Shown here: piece by piece, positions 8,975 to 17,485 of the stretch
Layout: each line of letters starts with the position of its first letter
Position numbering within the stretch: the first letter of the stretch is position 1
Assembly: GCF_030144325.1 (NCBI RefSeq)
Contig: NZ_CP126307.1
Coordinates: 2,046,001-2,110,000, forward strand
Source of the DNA: Bosea vestrisii
GTDB taxonomy: Bacteria > Pseudomonadota > Alphaproteobacteria > Rhizobiales > Beijerinckiaceae
Length of the DNA: 64,000 nucleotides
Direction of reading: 5' to 3'
Position numbers and translations under genes: made by a program
Notes under the pieces: generated by a model
Databases searched by the model: none
Seen by the model: the letters and a program-made list of their open reading frames with translations, nothing else
Told to the model about the DNA's origin: nothing

Positions 8975-9895
8975 ATGATGACGATGGAAATCGAACGTCT
9001 CGCGATTGTGGGCGCTGGCCTGATTGGTGCGAGCTGGGCCGCACTCGCCTGCGCCCATGGCCTGCCAGTCAGTGCCTATGATCCCAATCCGGAAGCCGAG
9101 CGGCGTTTCCTCGACCATGTGGAACGCTCGCGCCACCAGCTCGCGGAACTGGGTCTGGAGGGCACTGCGGAGGTCAGCTTCTCCACCGACCTCGAAAGAG
9201 TTCTGGATGGGGCCGGCTTCGTCCAGGAGAACGGGCCGGAGAACGAGGCGGTCAAGCGTAAGCTCCTTGCCGAAATCGACGCGCTATCCGCGCCAGAGGC
9301 GATCATCGCCAGCTCGACCTCGGCGCTCGTCCGCAGCGCCATCGTCGCCGATTGCGCCCGGCCTGGGCGCATCGTCGTGGCCCATCCCTTCAACCCACCG
9401 CATCTCGTGCCACTGGTCGAGATCGTCGGCGCCGACACCGGGATCGTGGCGCGGGCCGCGGCATTCTACCGCTCGCTCGGCAGGCGGCCTGTGGTGCTCA
9501 ACCGCGAAATGCCTGGGCATATCGCCAATCGGCTGGCCTCGGCGCTCTATCGCGAGGCGGTCCACCTCGTCGAACAGGGTGTCGCGAGCGTCGCCGATAT
9601 CGATGCAGCCTTATGCAACGGCCCTGGCCTGCGCTGGGCATTGATGGGCCCACACATGACCTACCACCTCGGTGGCGGCGAAAGCGGCATCGCCGGCTAT
9701 CTCGCCCATCTCGGGCCGAGCCAGGTGCGGCGCTGGCAATCGCTGGGCAGTCCTTCACTGGACGCAGAGGTTCAAGCCAGGATCGTCACGGGCGTGGCGG
9801 AAGAGGCGGCCGGCCGCTCCATCGCCGAACTGGAACAGCGCCGCGATGAAGGGCTGCTCGCGCTGCTGAAGGCACGCAAGCTCGTCAGTGACTGA
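8975..9895 (+). CDS. 3-hydroxyacyl-CoA dehydrogenase family oxidoreductase
   Basis: A 306-residue NAD-dependent dehydrogenase. The Rossmann motif GAGLIGASWAA is at residues 13-23, STSALV and HPFNPPHLVPLVEIV follow, and the helical C-terminal domain is present. The length and HPFNPP motif match the 3-hydroxybutyryl-CoA dehydrogenase, L-carnitine dehydrogenase and L-gulonate dehydrogenase group, which cannot be separated here. Starts are possible at 8975 or 8984. It follows a Bug binding protein, so it may oxidise the imported hydroxy acid or its CoA ester. Confidence 0.82.
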   Translation: MMTMEIERLAIVGAGLIGASWAALACAHGLPVSAYDPNPEAERRFLDHVERSRHQLAELGLEGTAEVSFSTDLERVLDGAGFVQENGPENEAVKRKLLAEIDALSAPEAIIASSTSALVRSAIVADCARPGRIVVAHPFNPPHLVPLVEIVGADTGIVARAAAFYRSLGRRPVVLNREMPGHIANRLASALYREAVHLVEQGVASVADIDAALCNGPGLRWALMGPHMTYHLGGGESGIAGYLAHLGPSQVRRWQSLGSPSLDAEVQARIVTGVAEEAAGRSIAELEQRRDEGLLALLKARKLVSD

Positions 9896-9944
9896 CGCGG
9901 AGGCGATCGAGGCCTCGTCGGACGCTCCCGCCTGACACGAAAAA

Positions 9945-9972
9945 GGTGGCGCCTCGCTGCCGAGGCGCCACC
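9945..9972 (-). terminator. Intrinsic terminator after frc
   Basis: GGTGGCGCCTCG / CGAGGCGCCACC is a perfect 12-bp stem around a 4-base loop. Read on the minus strand it is followed by TTTTTCG, so it ends the oxc-frc transcript. On the plus strand it is followed only by CGAAAATTT and may also serve the convergent dehydrogenase gene. Confidence 0.8.
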
Positions 9973-9998
9973 CGAAAATTTCCGACGGGCTTTGAAAG

Positions 9999-11270
9999 TT
10001 ACTCCGCCGCCCGTGTCAACGCGCCGGTGGCGCCCGACTCGATGATCGCCGTGATGCGACCCTCATCGAGTTTCAGCACGTCGCGCAGCACCTCATCGGT
10101 GTGCTCGCCGAGCAATGGCGATCGCTTGACCTCGGTCGGGCTGTTGGAGAGCTTGATCGGGTTGCCGACCGAGAGGTACTTGCCGCGCTTGGGGTGATCG
10201 ACCTCAACCACGGTCCCGGTCTCTCGCAACGACTTCTCCTCGGCAATCTCCTTCATCGACAGGATCGGCCCGCAGGGGATGTCGTATTCGTTGAGGATGT
10301 CCATCGCCTCGAACTTGGTCTTGGTCATCGTCCATTGCTCGATGCGCCCGAAGATCTCGTTCAGCCTGGGCAGGCGCGCCGGCGGCTTGGCGTAGTTCGG
10401 ATCGGTCTTCCAGGTCGGCTCGCCGATGACGTCGCAGATCTTCTCCCAGACCGGGGCCTGGGTTATGAAATAGATATAGGCGTTGGGATCGGTCTCCCAG
10501 CCCTTGCATTTCAGAATGCGGCCCGGCTGACCGCCGCCGGAATCATTGCCGGCGCGCGGCACCGCGTCGCCGAAGGGCAGGCCTTCGCCGAACTGGCTGT
10601 ACTCCTTGAGCGCACCATGGCCGAGGCGTTGCTGGTCGCGCAGCTTGACGCGGCAGAGATTGAGCACCCCATCCTGCATCGCACAATCGACCTTCTGGCC
10701 GAGGCCGGAATGGGTGCGGTGATAGAGCGCCGTGACGATGCCGAGCGCGAGGTGGAGGCCGGTTCCCGAATCGCCGATCTGGGCGCCTGTGACCAATGGC
10801 AGGCCGTCGCGGAAGCCCGTGGTCGAGGCCGCGCCGCCGGCGCATTGCGCAACGTTCTCGTAGACCTTGCAATCCTCGTAGGGACCCGGGCCGAAGCCCT
10901 TGACCGAGGCGACGATCATACGCGGATTGACCTCGTGGACCTTCGCCCAGGTCAGGCCCATGCGATCAAGCACGCCCGGGGCGAAATTCTCGACCATCAC
11001 ATCGCAGATCTTCACCATCTCCCAGAGCACTTCCATGCCCTTCGGGTTCTTGGTGTCGAGCGTGATCGAGCGCTTGTTGTGGTTCAGCATCGTGAAATAG
11101 AGGCTGTCGGCATCCGGCACGTCGCAGAGCTGGCCGCGCGTGATGTCACCGGTGCCGGGACGTTCGACCTTGATCACGTCGGCGCCAAACCAGGCGAGGA
11201 GCTGCGTACAGGTCGGTCCCGACTGGACATGGGTGAAGTCGAGTATCTTGACGCCTTCGAGCGCTTTCAT
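9999..11270 (-). CDS. frc: Formyl-CoA:oxalate CoA-transferase
   Basis: A 423-residue class III CoA-transferase, full length for Frc. It begins KALEGVKILDFTHVQSGPTCTQLLAWFGADVIKVERPG and carries TGAQIGDSGTG with Asp167, equivalent to the catalytic Asp169 of the Oxalobacter enzyme, and the glycine loop SGGGQPG. It moves CoA from formyl-CoA to oxalate, giving oxalyl-CoA and formate in the cytoplasm. It lies 14 bases downstream of oxc in the same operon, whose product regenerates formyl-CoA. Confidence 0.95.
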   Translation of the reverse strand: MKALEGVKILDFTHVQSGPTCTQLLAWFGADVIKVERPGTGDITRGQLCDVPDADSLYFTMLNHNKRSITLDTKNPKGMEVLWEMVKICDVMVENFAPGVLDRMGLTWAKVHEVNPRMIVASVKGFGPGPYEDCKVYENVAQCAGGAASTTGFRDGLPLVTGAQIGDSGTGLHLALGIVTALYHRTHSGLGQKVDCAMQDGVLNLCRVKLRDQQRLGHGALKEYSQFGEGLPFGDAVPRAGNDSGGGQPGRILKCKGWETDPNAYIYFITQAPVWEKICDVIGEPTWKTDPNYAKPPARLPRLNEIFGRIEQWTMTKTKFEAMDILNEYDIPCGPILSMKEIAEEKSLRETGTVVEVDHPKRGKYLSVGNPIKLSNSPTEVKRSPLLGEHTDEVLRDVLKLDEGRITAIIESGATGALTRAAE

Positions 11271-11284
11271 TTTTGCCTCCTCCC

Positions 11285-13021
11285 TTACTTCTTCTTGAGT
11301 GCGCTTTGCGGATTGAGATTACCGATGCGGCCGCTTTCGCTGCCTGCGGTCGGATCGATCACCGCGTTGATCAAAGTGGGTTTGCCGCTGTCCATCGCCG
11401 CGTTGACGGCGCGCTTCAACTCGTCGGGCGAAGTCGCATTGACGCCGACGCCGCCAAAGGCCTCCATCATGCGGTCGTAGCGCGCGTCCTTGACGAATAC
11501 CGTCGTGGCGGGATCGTCGCCGCCACTGTTGACGTCGGTGCCGCGGTAGATGCCGTTATTGTTGAAGATGACGATGCAGACCGGCAAATTGTACCGGCAG
11601 ATCGTTTCGACCTCCATGCCGGAGAAGCCGAAGGCCGAGTCGCCCTCGACGGCGAGCACGGGCTTGCCGGTCTCAACAGCGGCGGCGACGGCGTAGCCCA
11701 TGCCGATGCCCATCACGCCCCAGGTGCCGACATCGAGGCGCTTGCGCGGCTGGTGCATATCGATGACACCGCGCGCAAGGTCGAGCGTGTTGGCGCCTTC
11801 ATTGATGAGGATGGCGTCCGGCCGCTCCTTGATGATCGTGCGCAGCACGCCGAGCGCGCCGTGATAGTCCATCGGCACGTTGTTGTTCATCAGGCGCGGC
11901 GCCATCTTGGCGACGTTCTCGTCGCGCTTCTTGGCGACGGACGCAGTCCAGTCCGCTGGCGCCGCCGGCCATGCGTTGCCCATGCCTGCGAGCAGCGCGG
12001 AGACGCAGGAGCCGATGTCGCCGACCACGGGCGCGACGATCTCGACATTGGAGTCCATCTCCCTCGGCTCGATGTCGATCTGGATGAACTGCTTCGGCTG
12101 ATCGCCCCAGCTCTTGCCCTTGCCATGCGACAAGAGCCAGTTCAGTCGCGCGCCGATCAGCATGACGACGTCGGAATCCTTCAACACCGTCGAACGCGCC
12201 GCGCCGGCGCATTGCGGATGGAGATCCGGCAGCAGGCCCTTGGCCATGCTCATCGGCAGGAAGGGAACGCCGCTCTTTTCCACGAACTGGCGGATCGCGT
12301 CGTCGGCCTGGGCGTAGGCCGCGCCCTTGCCGAGAATGATCAGCGGCCGCTTGGCGCCTTTCAGCACGTCGAGCGCACGTTGGACCGAATCCGGTGCCGG
12401 AATCTGCGCCGGCGCGGCATCGATCACCTTGACCAGCGACTTCGCCCCGGCCTCGGCGTCGATCACCTGGCCGAACAGCTTGGCCGGCAGGTCGAGGTAA
12501 ACGCCGCCGGGCCGCCCGGAGACCGCGGCGCGGATCGCGCGCGCAAGGCCAATGCCGATATCCTGGGCGTGCAGGATGCGGAACGCCGCCTTGCAGAGCG
12601 GCTTGGCGACGGCGAGCTGGTCCATCTCCTCGTAATCGCCCTGCTGCAGATCGACGATCTCGCGCTCCGACGAGCCTGAGATCAGGATCATCGGGAAACA
12701 GTTCGTGGTCGCATGCGCGAGCGCGGTCAGGCCGTTGAGGAAGCCGGGCGCCGAAACGGTGAGGCAGACGCCCGGCTTCTTTGTGAGGAAGCCGGCGATC
12801 GAGGCGGCGTAGCCGGCATTCTGCTCGTGGCGGAACGAGAGCACGCGAATGCCCGCCGCCTGCGCCATGCGGCCGAAATCGGTGATCGGGATACCCGGCA
12901 CGCCGTAGATCGTGTCGAGGCCGTTGAGCTTCAACGCATCGATGATGAGGTTGAAGCCGTCGGTCAGCTCGCGCTCTGTTTCGGGCGCGGCAGAAGAGAT
13001 GCTTTGTACGACTGCGGACAT
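11285..13021 (-). CDS. oxc: Oxalyl-CoA decarboxylase
   Basis: A 578-residue ThDP enzyme, close to the Oxalobacter Oxc length. FRHEQNAGYAAS holds the cofactor-activating Glu66, and GDSAFGFSGMEVETICRYN to the later NNNGIYRG spans the ThDP/Mg site. The stretch YGVPGIPITDFGRMAQ and the TGSSERE-like ISGSSEREIVDLQQGDYEE region are characteristic of Oxc. It splits oxalyl-CoA into formyl-CoA and CO2. It forms an operon with frc; upstream on the same strand is the GntR gene at 13084. Confidence 0.95.
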   Translation of the reverse strand: MSAVVQSISSAAPETERELTDGFNLIIDALKLNGLDTIYGVPGIPITDFGRMAQAAGIRVLSFRHEQNAGYAASIAGFLTKKPGVCLTVSAPGFLNGLTALAHATTNCFPMILISGSSEREIVDLQQGDYEEMDQLAVAKPLCKAAFRILHAQDIGIGLARAIRAAVSGRPGGVYLDLPAKLFGQVIDAEAGAKSLVKVIDAAPAQIPAPDSVQRALDVLKGAKRPLIILGKGAAYAQADDAIRQFVEKSGVPFLPMSMAKGLLPDLHPQCAGAARSTVLKDSDVVMLIGARLNWLLSHGKGKSWGDQPKQFIQIDIEPREMDSNVEIVAPVVGDIGSCVSALLAGMGNAWPAAPADWTASVAKKRDENVAKMAPRLMNNNVPMDYHGALGVLRTIIKERPDAILINEGANTLDLARGVIDMHQPRKRLDVGTWGVMGIGMGYAVAAAVETGKPVLAVEGDSAFGFSGMEVETICRYNLPVCIVIFNNNGIYRGTDVNSGGDDPATTVFVKDARYDRMMEAFGGVGVNATSPDELKRAVNAAMDSGKPTLINAVIDPTAGSESGRIGNLNPQSALKKK

Positions 13022-13083
13022 CCCGCTTTCTCCCTAGTCGATTGTTTCTTATTGGCTATTCTTGTTGCTGGCCTTGGCCCCAC

Positions 13084-13770
13084 TCAGTCGAGCTGGACGA
13101 ACTGCTCGACATGTTGCCTCAGCTTGAGCGTGTGCTCGCGGACGAGCCGCTCGGCGCGCTCGCCGTTGCGCGTTTCCAGCGCCTCGACGATCTCCTTGTG
13201 ATCAACGATGGAACGGCGGGCCCGGTCCCGCTCGAAGATCGTGCGCTGGCGGATGGCGCGCACATGCGTGAACAGGCCGGTGGTGATCTCGGTGATGAGT
13301 TTGCAGCCGGAGAGCGCGACGATCGCCGCGTGGAAGCGGATATTGGCGTCCGAGTACTCGCCCAGATGTTCTTCGATGTCGGCGCTGTCGAAGGTGTCGA
13401 CGAGGTTGTGCAGCCCGGCGATATCGGCATCGGAGGCGACTTCGGTGGCGAGCCGGGCAGCCATGCTTTCAAGCGCGGCCCAGACCGTGATCATCTCGAG
13501 AATCTCGGCCTTGGTCTTGCGCACGATGAAGATGCCGCGGCGCGGCGCGATCCGGACCAGGCCTTCCTGCTCGAGCTGGGCGAGTGCCTCGCGCAACGGC
13601 GTCCGGCTGACACCGAATTGAAGCGACAGCGCGCGCTCGTCGAGCCGCAGCTCGGCACCGGCGTCGTAGATCTTCATCGTTCCGATCGCGGCCTTCAGCG
13701 CCTCATAGGTGCGGCTCTTGAGGCTCTGAACCTCCTCGATGGGCTGAATTTCAAGCTGTGCCTTGACCAT
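13084..13770 (-). CDS. GntR family regulator (FadR/FCD subfamily), first copy
   Basis: A 228-residue regulator with an N-terminal winged helix (LSLQFGVSRTPLREALAQLEQEGLVRIAPRRGIFIV) and a helical FCD effector domain with metal/acid ligands such as FHAAIVALSG. I start it at MVKAQLE; the frame stays open to 13938, but an earlier ATG at 13848 lies inside an operator-like site and has no ribosome site. It sits between oxc and the divergent tctA and next to TGGCAT palindromes. It resembles the GntR at 27029. It probably senses an intermediate of oxalate or glyoxylate metabolism. Confidence 0.88.
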   Translation of the reverse strand: MVKAQLEIQPIEEVQSLKSRTYEALKAAIGTMKIYDAGAELRLDERALSLQFGVSRTPLREALAQLEQEGLVRIAPRRGIFIVRKTKAEILEMITVWAALESMAARLATEVASDADIAGLHNLVDTFDSADIEEHLGEYSDANIRFHAAIVALSGCKLITEITTGLFTHVRAIRQRTIFERDRARRSIVDHKEIVEALETRNGERAERLVREHTLKLRQHVEQFVQLD

Positions 13771-13841
13771 TGCGAAATCGATTTCCGTGTTGCCTTTGCG
13801 ACGCCACCGGCGCGCAGCATGCGCTTCGGAAGCGGTGGTTT

Positions 13842-13860
13842 CTGGCATACCATATAATGA
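13842..13860. promoter_or_regulatory. Half-conserved GntR operator upstream of gntR
   Basis: CTGGCATACCATATAATGA matches the left arm and centre of the 19-bp motif seen at 22089, 22196, 33300 and 36477, but its right arm is poorly conserved. It lies just upstream of the chosen gntR start, as an autoregulatory site would. Confidence 0.4.
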
Positions 13861-13920
13861 AAGAAAAGGCCGCGCAACGGCCGAAATCCCGCAATAATTA
13901 TGCTGCAGCGCATCCAAATA

Positions 13921-13937
13921 TGGCATATTGCATGCCA
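13921..13937. promoter_or_regulatory. GntR-type palindrome between gntR and tctA
   Basis: TGGCATA-TTG-CATGCCA is an inverted repeat with six of seven arm positions mirrored and a 3-base centre, the same layout as the operators at 22089 and 36477. It is in the divergent gap between the GntR gene and the TctA-TctC-TctB operon, so it could control both. Confidence 0.6.
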
Positions 13938-13962
13938 CGAAGTTTCATCCTAGGCTAACTCA

Positions 13963-14019
13963 AACAAGGCCAGTCGGTTCTGCGTTGGTCACTTGCGCGG
14001 TCCCTGAACAAGGCCAGTC
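13963..14019 (+). repeat. 13-bp direct repeat before tctA
   Basis: AACAAGGCCAGTC occurs at 13963-13975 and again at 14007-14019, 44 bases apart, in the tctA leader. Four helical turns of spacing could suit a second regulator, or this may be a small duplication scar. Confidence 0.5.
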
Positions 14020-14036
14020 TATGGGGACGAAGCGCT

Positions 14037-15551
14037 ATGGATGAACTGAACGCCCTGTTCGGCGGATTCGCCGTTGCCCTCAGCGCCTACCACATCATGC
14101 TCATGGTGATCGGCATCACGCTCGGTGTCGTCATCGGCGTCCTGCCGGGGCTTGGTGGCGCGAACGGTGTCGCTATTCTTCTGCCTCTGACCTTCAGCAT
14201 GCCGCCGACCTCGGCGATCATCCTGCTGACCAGCATCTATTGGGGCGCGCTGTTCGGCGGCGCGATCACCTCGATCCTCTTCAACATTCCCGGCGAGCCC
14301 TGGTCGGTGGCGACGACCTTCGACGGGCACCCGATGGCGCAGAACGGCAAGGCCGACGAGGCGCTCGTCGGCGCCTTCACGGCCTCCTTCGTCGGCGCCA
14401 TCTTCGCCGTCTGCCTGATCACCTTCCTTGCGCCGGTGGTCGCGAAATTCGCCTTGAAATTCGGCCCTGCGGAGTTCTTCGCGGTGCAATTTCTCACCTT
14501 CGCCAGCTTCATCGGCATGGGCCGGGGCTCGGCGTTCAAGACCGTCGCCTCGATGTGCCTCGGCTTCGCGCTGGCTTCCGTCGGCCTGGACGGCGTAACC
14601 GGCACATTGCGAATGACTTTCGGGCAGGACGAACTGCTGAACGGCTTCAAGTTCCTCGTCGCGGTCATCGGCCTCTTCGGCATCGGTGAGATCCTCTGCT
14701 CGATGGAAGACGGGCTGAAGTTCAATGGCGCCACCGCCAAGCTGCGCATGGATGCGGTCATCCGCACCTGGAAGCAGTTGCCCGGGATGTGGCTGACCTT
14801 CCTCCGCAGCTGCATCGTCGGCTGCTGGATGGGCATCACGCCGGGCGGCGCGACGCCCGCCTCCTTCATGGGCTATGGCATCGCCAAGCGCTTGTCGAAG
14901 CGGGGCGATAATTTCGGCAAGGGCGAACTCGAGGGCGTGGTGGCGCCGGAGACCGCCGCCCACGCCGCCGGCACCGCCGCGCTGCTGCCGATGCTGACGC
15001 TCGGCATCCCCGGCTCGCCGACCGCAGCAGTGCTGCTCGGCGGCCTGCTGATCTGGGGCCTTCAGCCCGGCCCGCTGCTCTTCGTCGAACAGCCGGACTT
15101 CGTCTGGGGCCTGATCGCCTCGATGTATCTCGGCAACGTCGTCGGCCTGATCATGGTGCTGACTTGCGTGCCCTTCTTCGCCGCGATCCTGCGCGTGCCC
15201 TTCTCGATCATCGCCCCGGCGATCGTCTTCGTCTGCGCCATCGGCGCCTACACCGTGAACAACGCGATGTTCGACGTCTGGCTGATGCTGGCCTTCGGTG
15301 TGCTCGGCTATCTGTTCAACAAGCTGCGTTACCCACTGCCGCCGCTCGTGCTGGCACTGGTGCTCGGCGACCAGGCGGAAAGCTCCTTCCGCCAGGCCAT
15401 GCTGGTCTCGCAGGGCCATGTCGGCATTTTCTGGTCGAACTGGCTGTGCGGCAGCATCATGACCCTCGGCCTGGTGATGGCGTTCTGGCCGATGCTGCAG
15501 GCGCTGCGCGTCAAACTTTCGAGCAACGGCGCCATTACCCGCGCGGCCTGA
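14037..15551 (+). CDS. Tripartite tricarboxylate transporter large permease (TctA)
   Basis: A 504-residue membrane protein of the TctA family with about 12 hydrophobic segments and the family motifs GVLPGLGGANGVAILLPLTF near residue 40, PGEPWSVATTFDGHPMA near residue 85 and GLQPGPLLF. With TctC and TctB downstream it makes a secondary importer for a carboxylate. Location in an oxalate/formate block beside a GntR regulator suggests a C2 or other small dicarboxylate, but this is inferred. It diverges from the regulator gene. Confidence 0.93.
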   Translation: MDELNALFGGFAVALSAYHIMLMVIGITLGVVIGVLPGLGGANGVAILLPLTFSMPPTSAIILLTSIYWGALFGGAITSILFNIPGEPWSVATTFDGHPMAQNGKADEALVGAFTASFVGAIFAVCLITFLAPVVAKFALKFGPAEFFAVQFLTFASFIGMGRGSAFKTVASMCLGFALASVGLDGVTGTLRMTFGQDELLNGFKFLVAVIGLFGIGEILCSMEDGLKFNGATAKLRMDAVIRTWKQLPGMWLTFLRSCIVGCWMGITPGGATPASFMGYGIAKRLSKRGDNFGKGELEGVVAPETAAHAAGTAALLPMLTLGIPGSPTAAVLLGGLLIWGLQPGPLLFVEQPDFVWGLIASMYLGNVVGLIMVLTCVPFFAAILRVPFSIIAPAIVFVCAIGAYTVNNAMFDVWLMLAFGVLGYLFNKLRYPLPPLVLALVLGDQAESSFRQAMLVSQGHVGIFWSNWLCGSIMTLGLVMAFWPMLQALRVKLSSNGAITRAA

Positions 15552-15639
15552 CGTCCGCCCGGCCCGGTTCCCGCAACATATTCGCCTTCATGACTTTACC
15601 AATGCGGCGACAAAGCCGCCTATAATGGGAGGAAGCGTG

Positions 15640-16659
15640 ATGATCAGGAGAGAAGTGTCGAAGGTCAAGACGATTGCGGCAGCGCTGGCGGCAAGCGCCT
15701 GCCTTACCTCGCCCGCCTGGGCGCAGAACTGGGAACCGACCAAACCCGTGACGCTGGTCATCCCGGCGGGCACCGGCGGCGGCGCCGACCAGATGGCGCG
15801 CTTCATCCAAGGCGTCGTCCAGAAGCACAACCTGATGAAGCAGCCGCTCATCGTGATCAACAAGGCCGGCGGTGCTGGCGCCGAAGGCTTCCTGGAGATG
15901 AAGGCCAGCGCCAGCGACCCGCACAAGATCACGATCACGCTGTCGAACCTGTTCACGACCCCGCTCGGCACCGGCTCGCCGTTCAACTGGAAGGACATGA
16001 AGCCGGTCGCAATGCTGGCGCTCGACCAGTTCGTCCTGTGGGTGAACAGCGAGAAGCCGTACAAGACCGCGAAGGACTATGTCGACGCGGTCAAGGCCGG
16101 CACGGACCGCCAGTTCAAGATGGGCGGCACCGGCTCGAAACAGGAAGACCAGATCGTCACGGCGGCGGTCGAGCAGCTGACTGACGGCAAGAAATTCACC
16201 TACGTGCCCTATGCGGGCGGCGGACAGGTGGCGGTGCAGCTCGTCGGCAACCATGTCGACTCGACCGTGAACAACCCGATCGAGGCCGTCGGGCAATGGC
16301 GCGCCGGGCAGCTCAGGCCGCTCTGCATCTTCGATGCGCAGCGCTCGACCTACACCGCCAAGGTCACCGAGAAGGAAGCCTGGAGCGATATCCCGACCTG
16401 CAAGGAATCGGGGCTGCCGGTCGAGTACCAGATGCTGCGCGGCATCTTCACCACCAAGAACGCGACGCCGGCTCAGGTGAACTTCTATGTCGACCTGCTC
16501 AAGAAGGTGATGGCGACGCCGGACTGGAAGGAATTCATGGAGAAGGGCGCCTTCAACCAGACCGTGATGACCGGCGCCGACTACGAGAAGTGGTTGACGA
16601 GCGCCGAGACGCTGCATTCCGACTTGATGAAGAAGGCCGGCTTCCTCGCGACGCAGTGA
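15640..16659 (+). CDS. Tripartite tricarboxylate transporter substrate-binding protein (TctC/Bug)
   Basis: A 339-residue exported receptor with a signal peptide ending PAWA and the Bug motif VTLVIPAGTGGGADQMARF. The ribosome site GGGAGGAAG ends six bases before the ATG at 15640; an ATG at 15625 lies inside that site and is unlikely to be used. It is 88 bases after tctA. It delivers the substrate to the TctA/TctB membrane pair encoded on either side, an A-C-B gene order. Confidence 0.92.
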   Translation: MIRREVSKVKTIAAALAASACLTSPAWAQNWEPTKPVTLVIPAGTGGGADQMARFIQGVVQKHNLMKQPLIVINKAGGAGAEGFLEMKASASDPHKITITLSNLFTTPLGTGSPFNWKDMKPVAMLALDQFVLWVNSEKPYKTAKDYVDAVKAGTDRQFKMGGTGSKQEDQIVTAAVEQLTDGKKFTYVPYAGGGQVAVQLVGNHVDSTVNNPIEAVGQWRAGQLRPLCIFDAQRSTYTAKVTEKEAWSDIPTCKESGLPVEYQMLRGIFTTKNATPAQVNFYVDLLKKVMATPDWKEFMEKGAFNQTVMTGADYEKWLTSAETLHSDLMKKAGFLATQ

Positions 16660-16744
16660 GTTCGACACCGGAGCGCGGCGCTAGCGACCGCGCTCCGATC
16701 AGCCACCATCACGGAGCTGGCGCGCCGGCAGCAGGAGCAAGATA

Positions 16745-17257
16745 ATGAGCAGCAACGAAGAAGCCGAAGGCCGTCCACTCGTCAGCTATCGCACCTTGGA
16801 TATCTCGGTCGCGATCTTCTTCCTGATCGTCGCGGCGATCGTGATAACCGACAGCCTGCGTCTTGGCATCGCCTGGAAGCCGAACGAGGGGCCGCAACCC
16901 GGCCTGTTCCCGTTCTACATCGTCGTGGCGATGGGCATTGCCTCCCTCGTCAATCTGGCCAATGCGCTGCCACGCACGCCGGAGGGCGAGAGGATTGCGA
17001 CGACCATACCTGGCATCAAGCGCATGGCGGCGATCTTCGTTCCCGCCGTCCTCTTCGTGCTGGCGACGAACTATATCGGCATCTACGTCTCGGCCGCGAT
17101 CTATATCGGGACCTTCATGGTCTTCTTCGGCAAGTTTCCGGTGTGGAAGGCCCTGGCCGTCTCGCTCGGCATCGCGATCGTCAATTTCATGATGTTCGAG
17201 GTCTGGTTCCTGGTGCCGCTGCCCAAGGGGCCGCTGGAAGCCGCCCTCGGTTACTGA
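16745..17257 (+). CDS. Tripartite tricarboxylate transporter small permease (TctB)
   Basis: A 170-residue protein with four hydrophobic segments, typical of TctB (DISVAIFFLIVAAIVI, then GLFPFYIVVAMGIASL, and two more near the C-terminus). It is the last gene of the transporter operon and is followed at once by a strong terminator. Confidence 0.9.
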   Translation: MSSNEEAEGRPLVSYRTLDISVAIFFLIVAAIVITDSLRLGIAWKPNEGPQPGLFPFYIVVAMGIASLVNLANALPRTPEGERIATTIPGIKRMAAIFVPAVLFVLATNYIGIYVSAAIYIGTFMVFFGKFPVWKALAVSLGIAIVNFMMFEVWFLVPLPKGPLEAALGY

Positions 17258-17278
17258 TCCTTCCTAACCGCACAGCAG

Positions 17279-17321
17279 AGGCGGGCCGGGCGCTGCAACG
17301 CCCGGCCCGCCTGATCTTTTT
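17279..17321 (+). terminator. Strong intrinsic terminator of the tct operon
   Basis: AGGCGGGCCGGGCG / CGCCCGGCCCGCCT pair perfectly over 14 bp around CTGCAA, followed by GATCTTTTT. It closes the plus-strand operon before the convergent formate dehydrogenase genes. Confidence 0.88.
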
Positions 17322-17485
17322 CGGACAACGAGATGCTTTGGCCGACGGGCCTGCCCGATAGGCCGTCACCGGATAGTGTCGATTCCGACCAGAACCGCTC
17401 CCCACGCGTCCACCATGTCGATGGTGACACCCGGCGAGACCGCCCTGCCCCATGGCATCTCGCGCAGTGCGCAGCTCACCGGGCT

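Noticed and set aside
13771..13938. Longer GntR protein starting at 13938 or 13848
   Set aside because: The added residues are not like the family, have no ribosome site, and would place the operator-like sequences inside the coding region.
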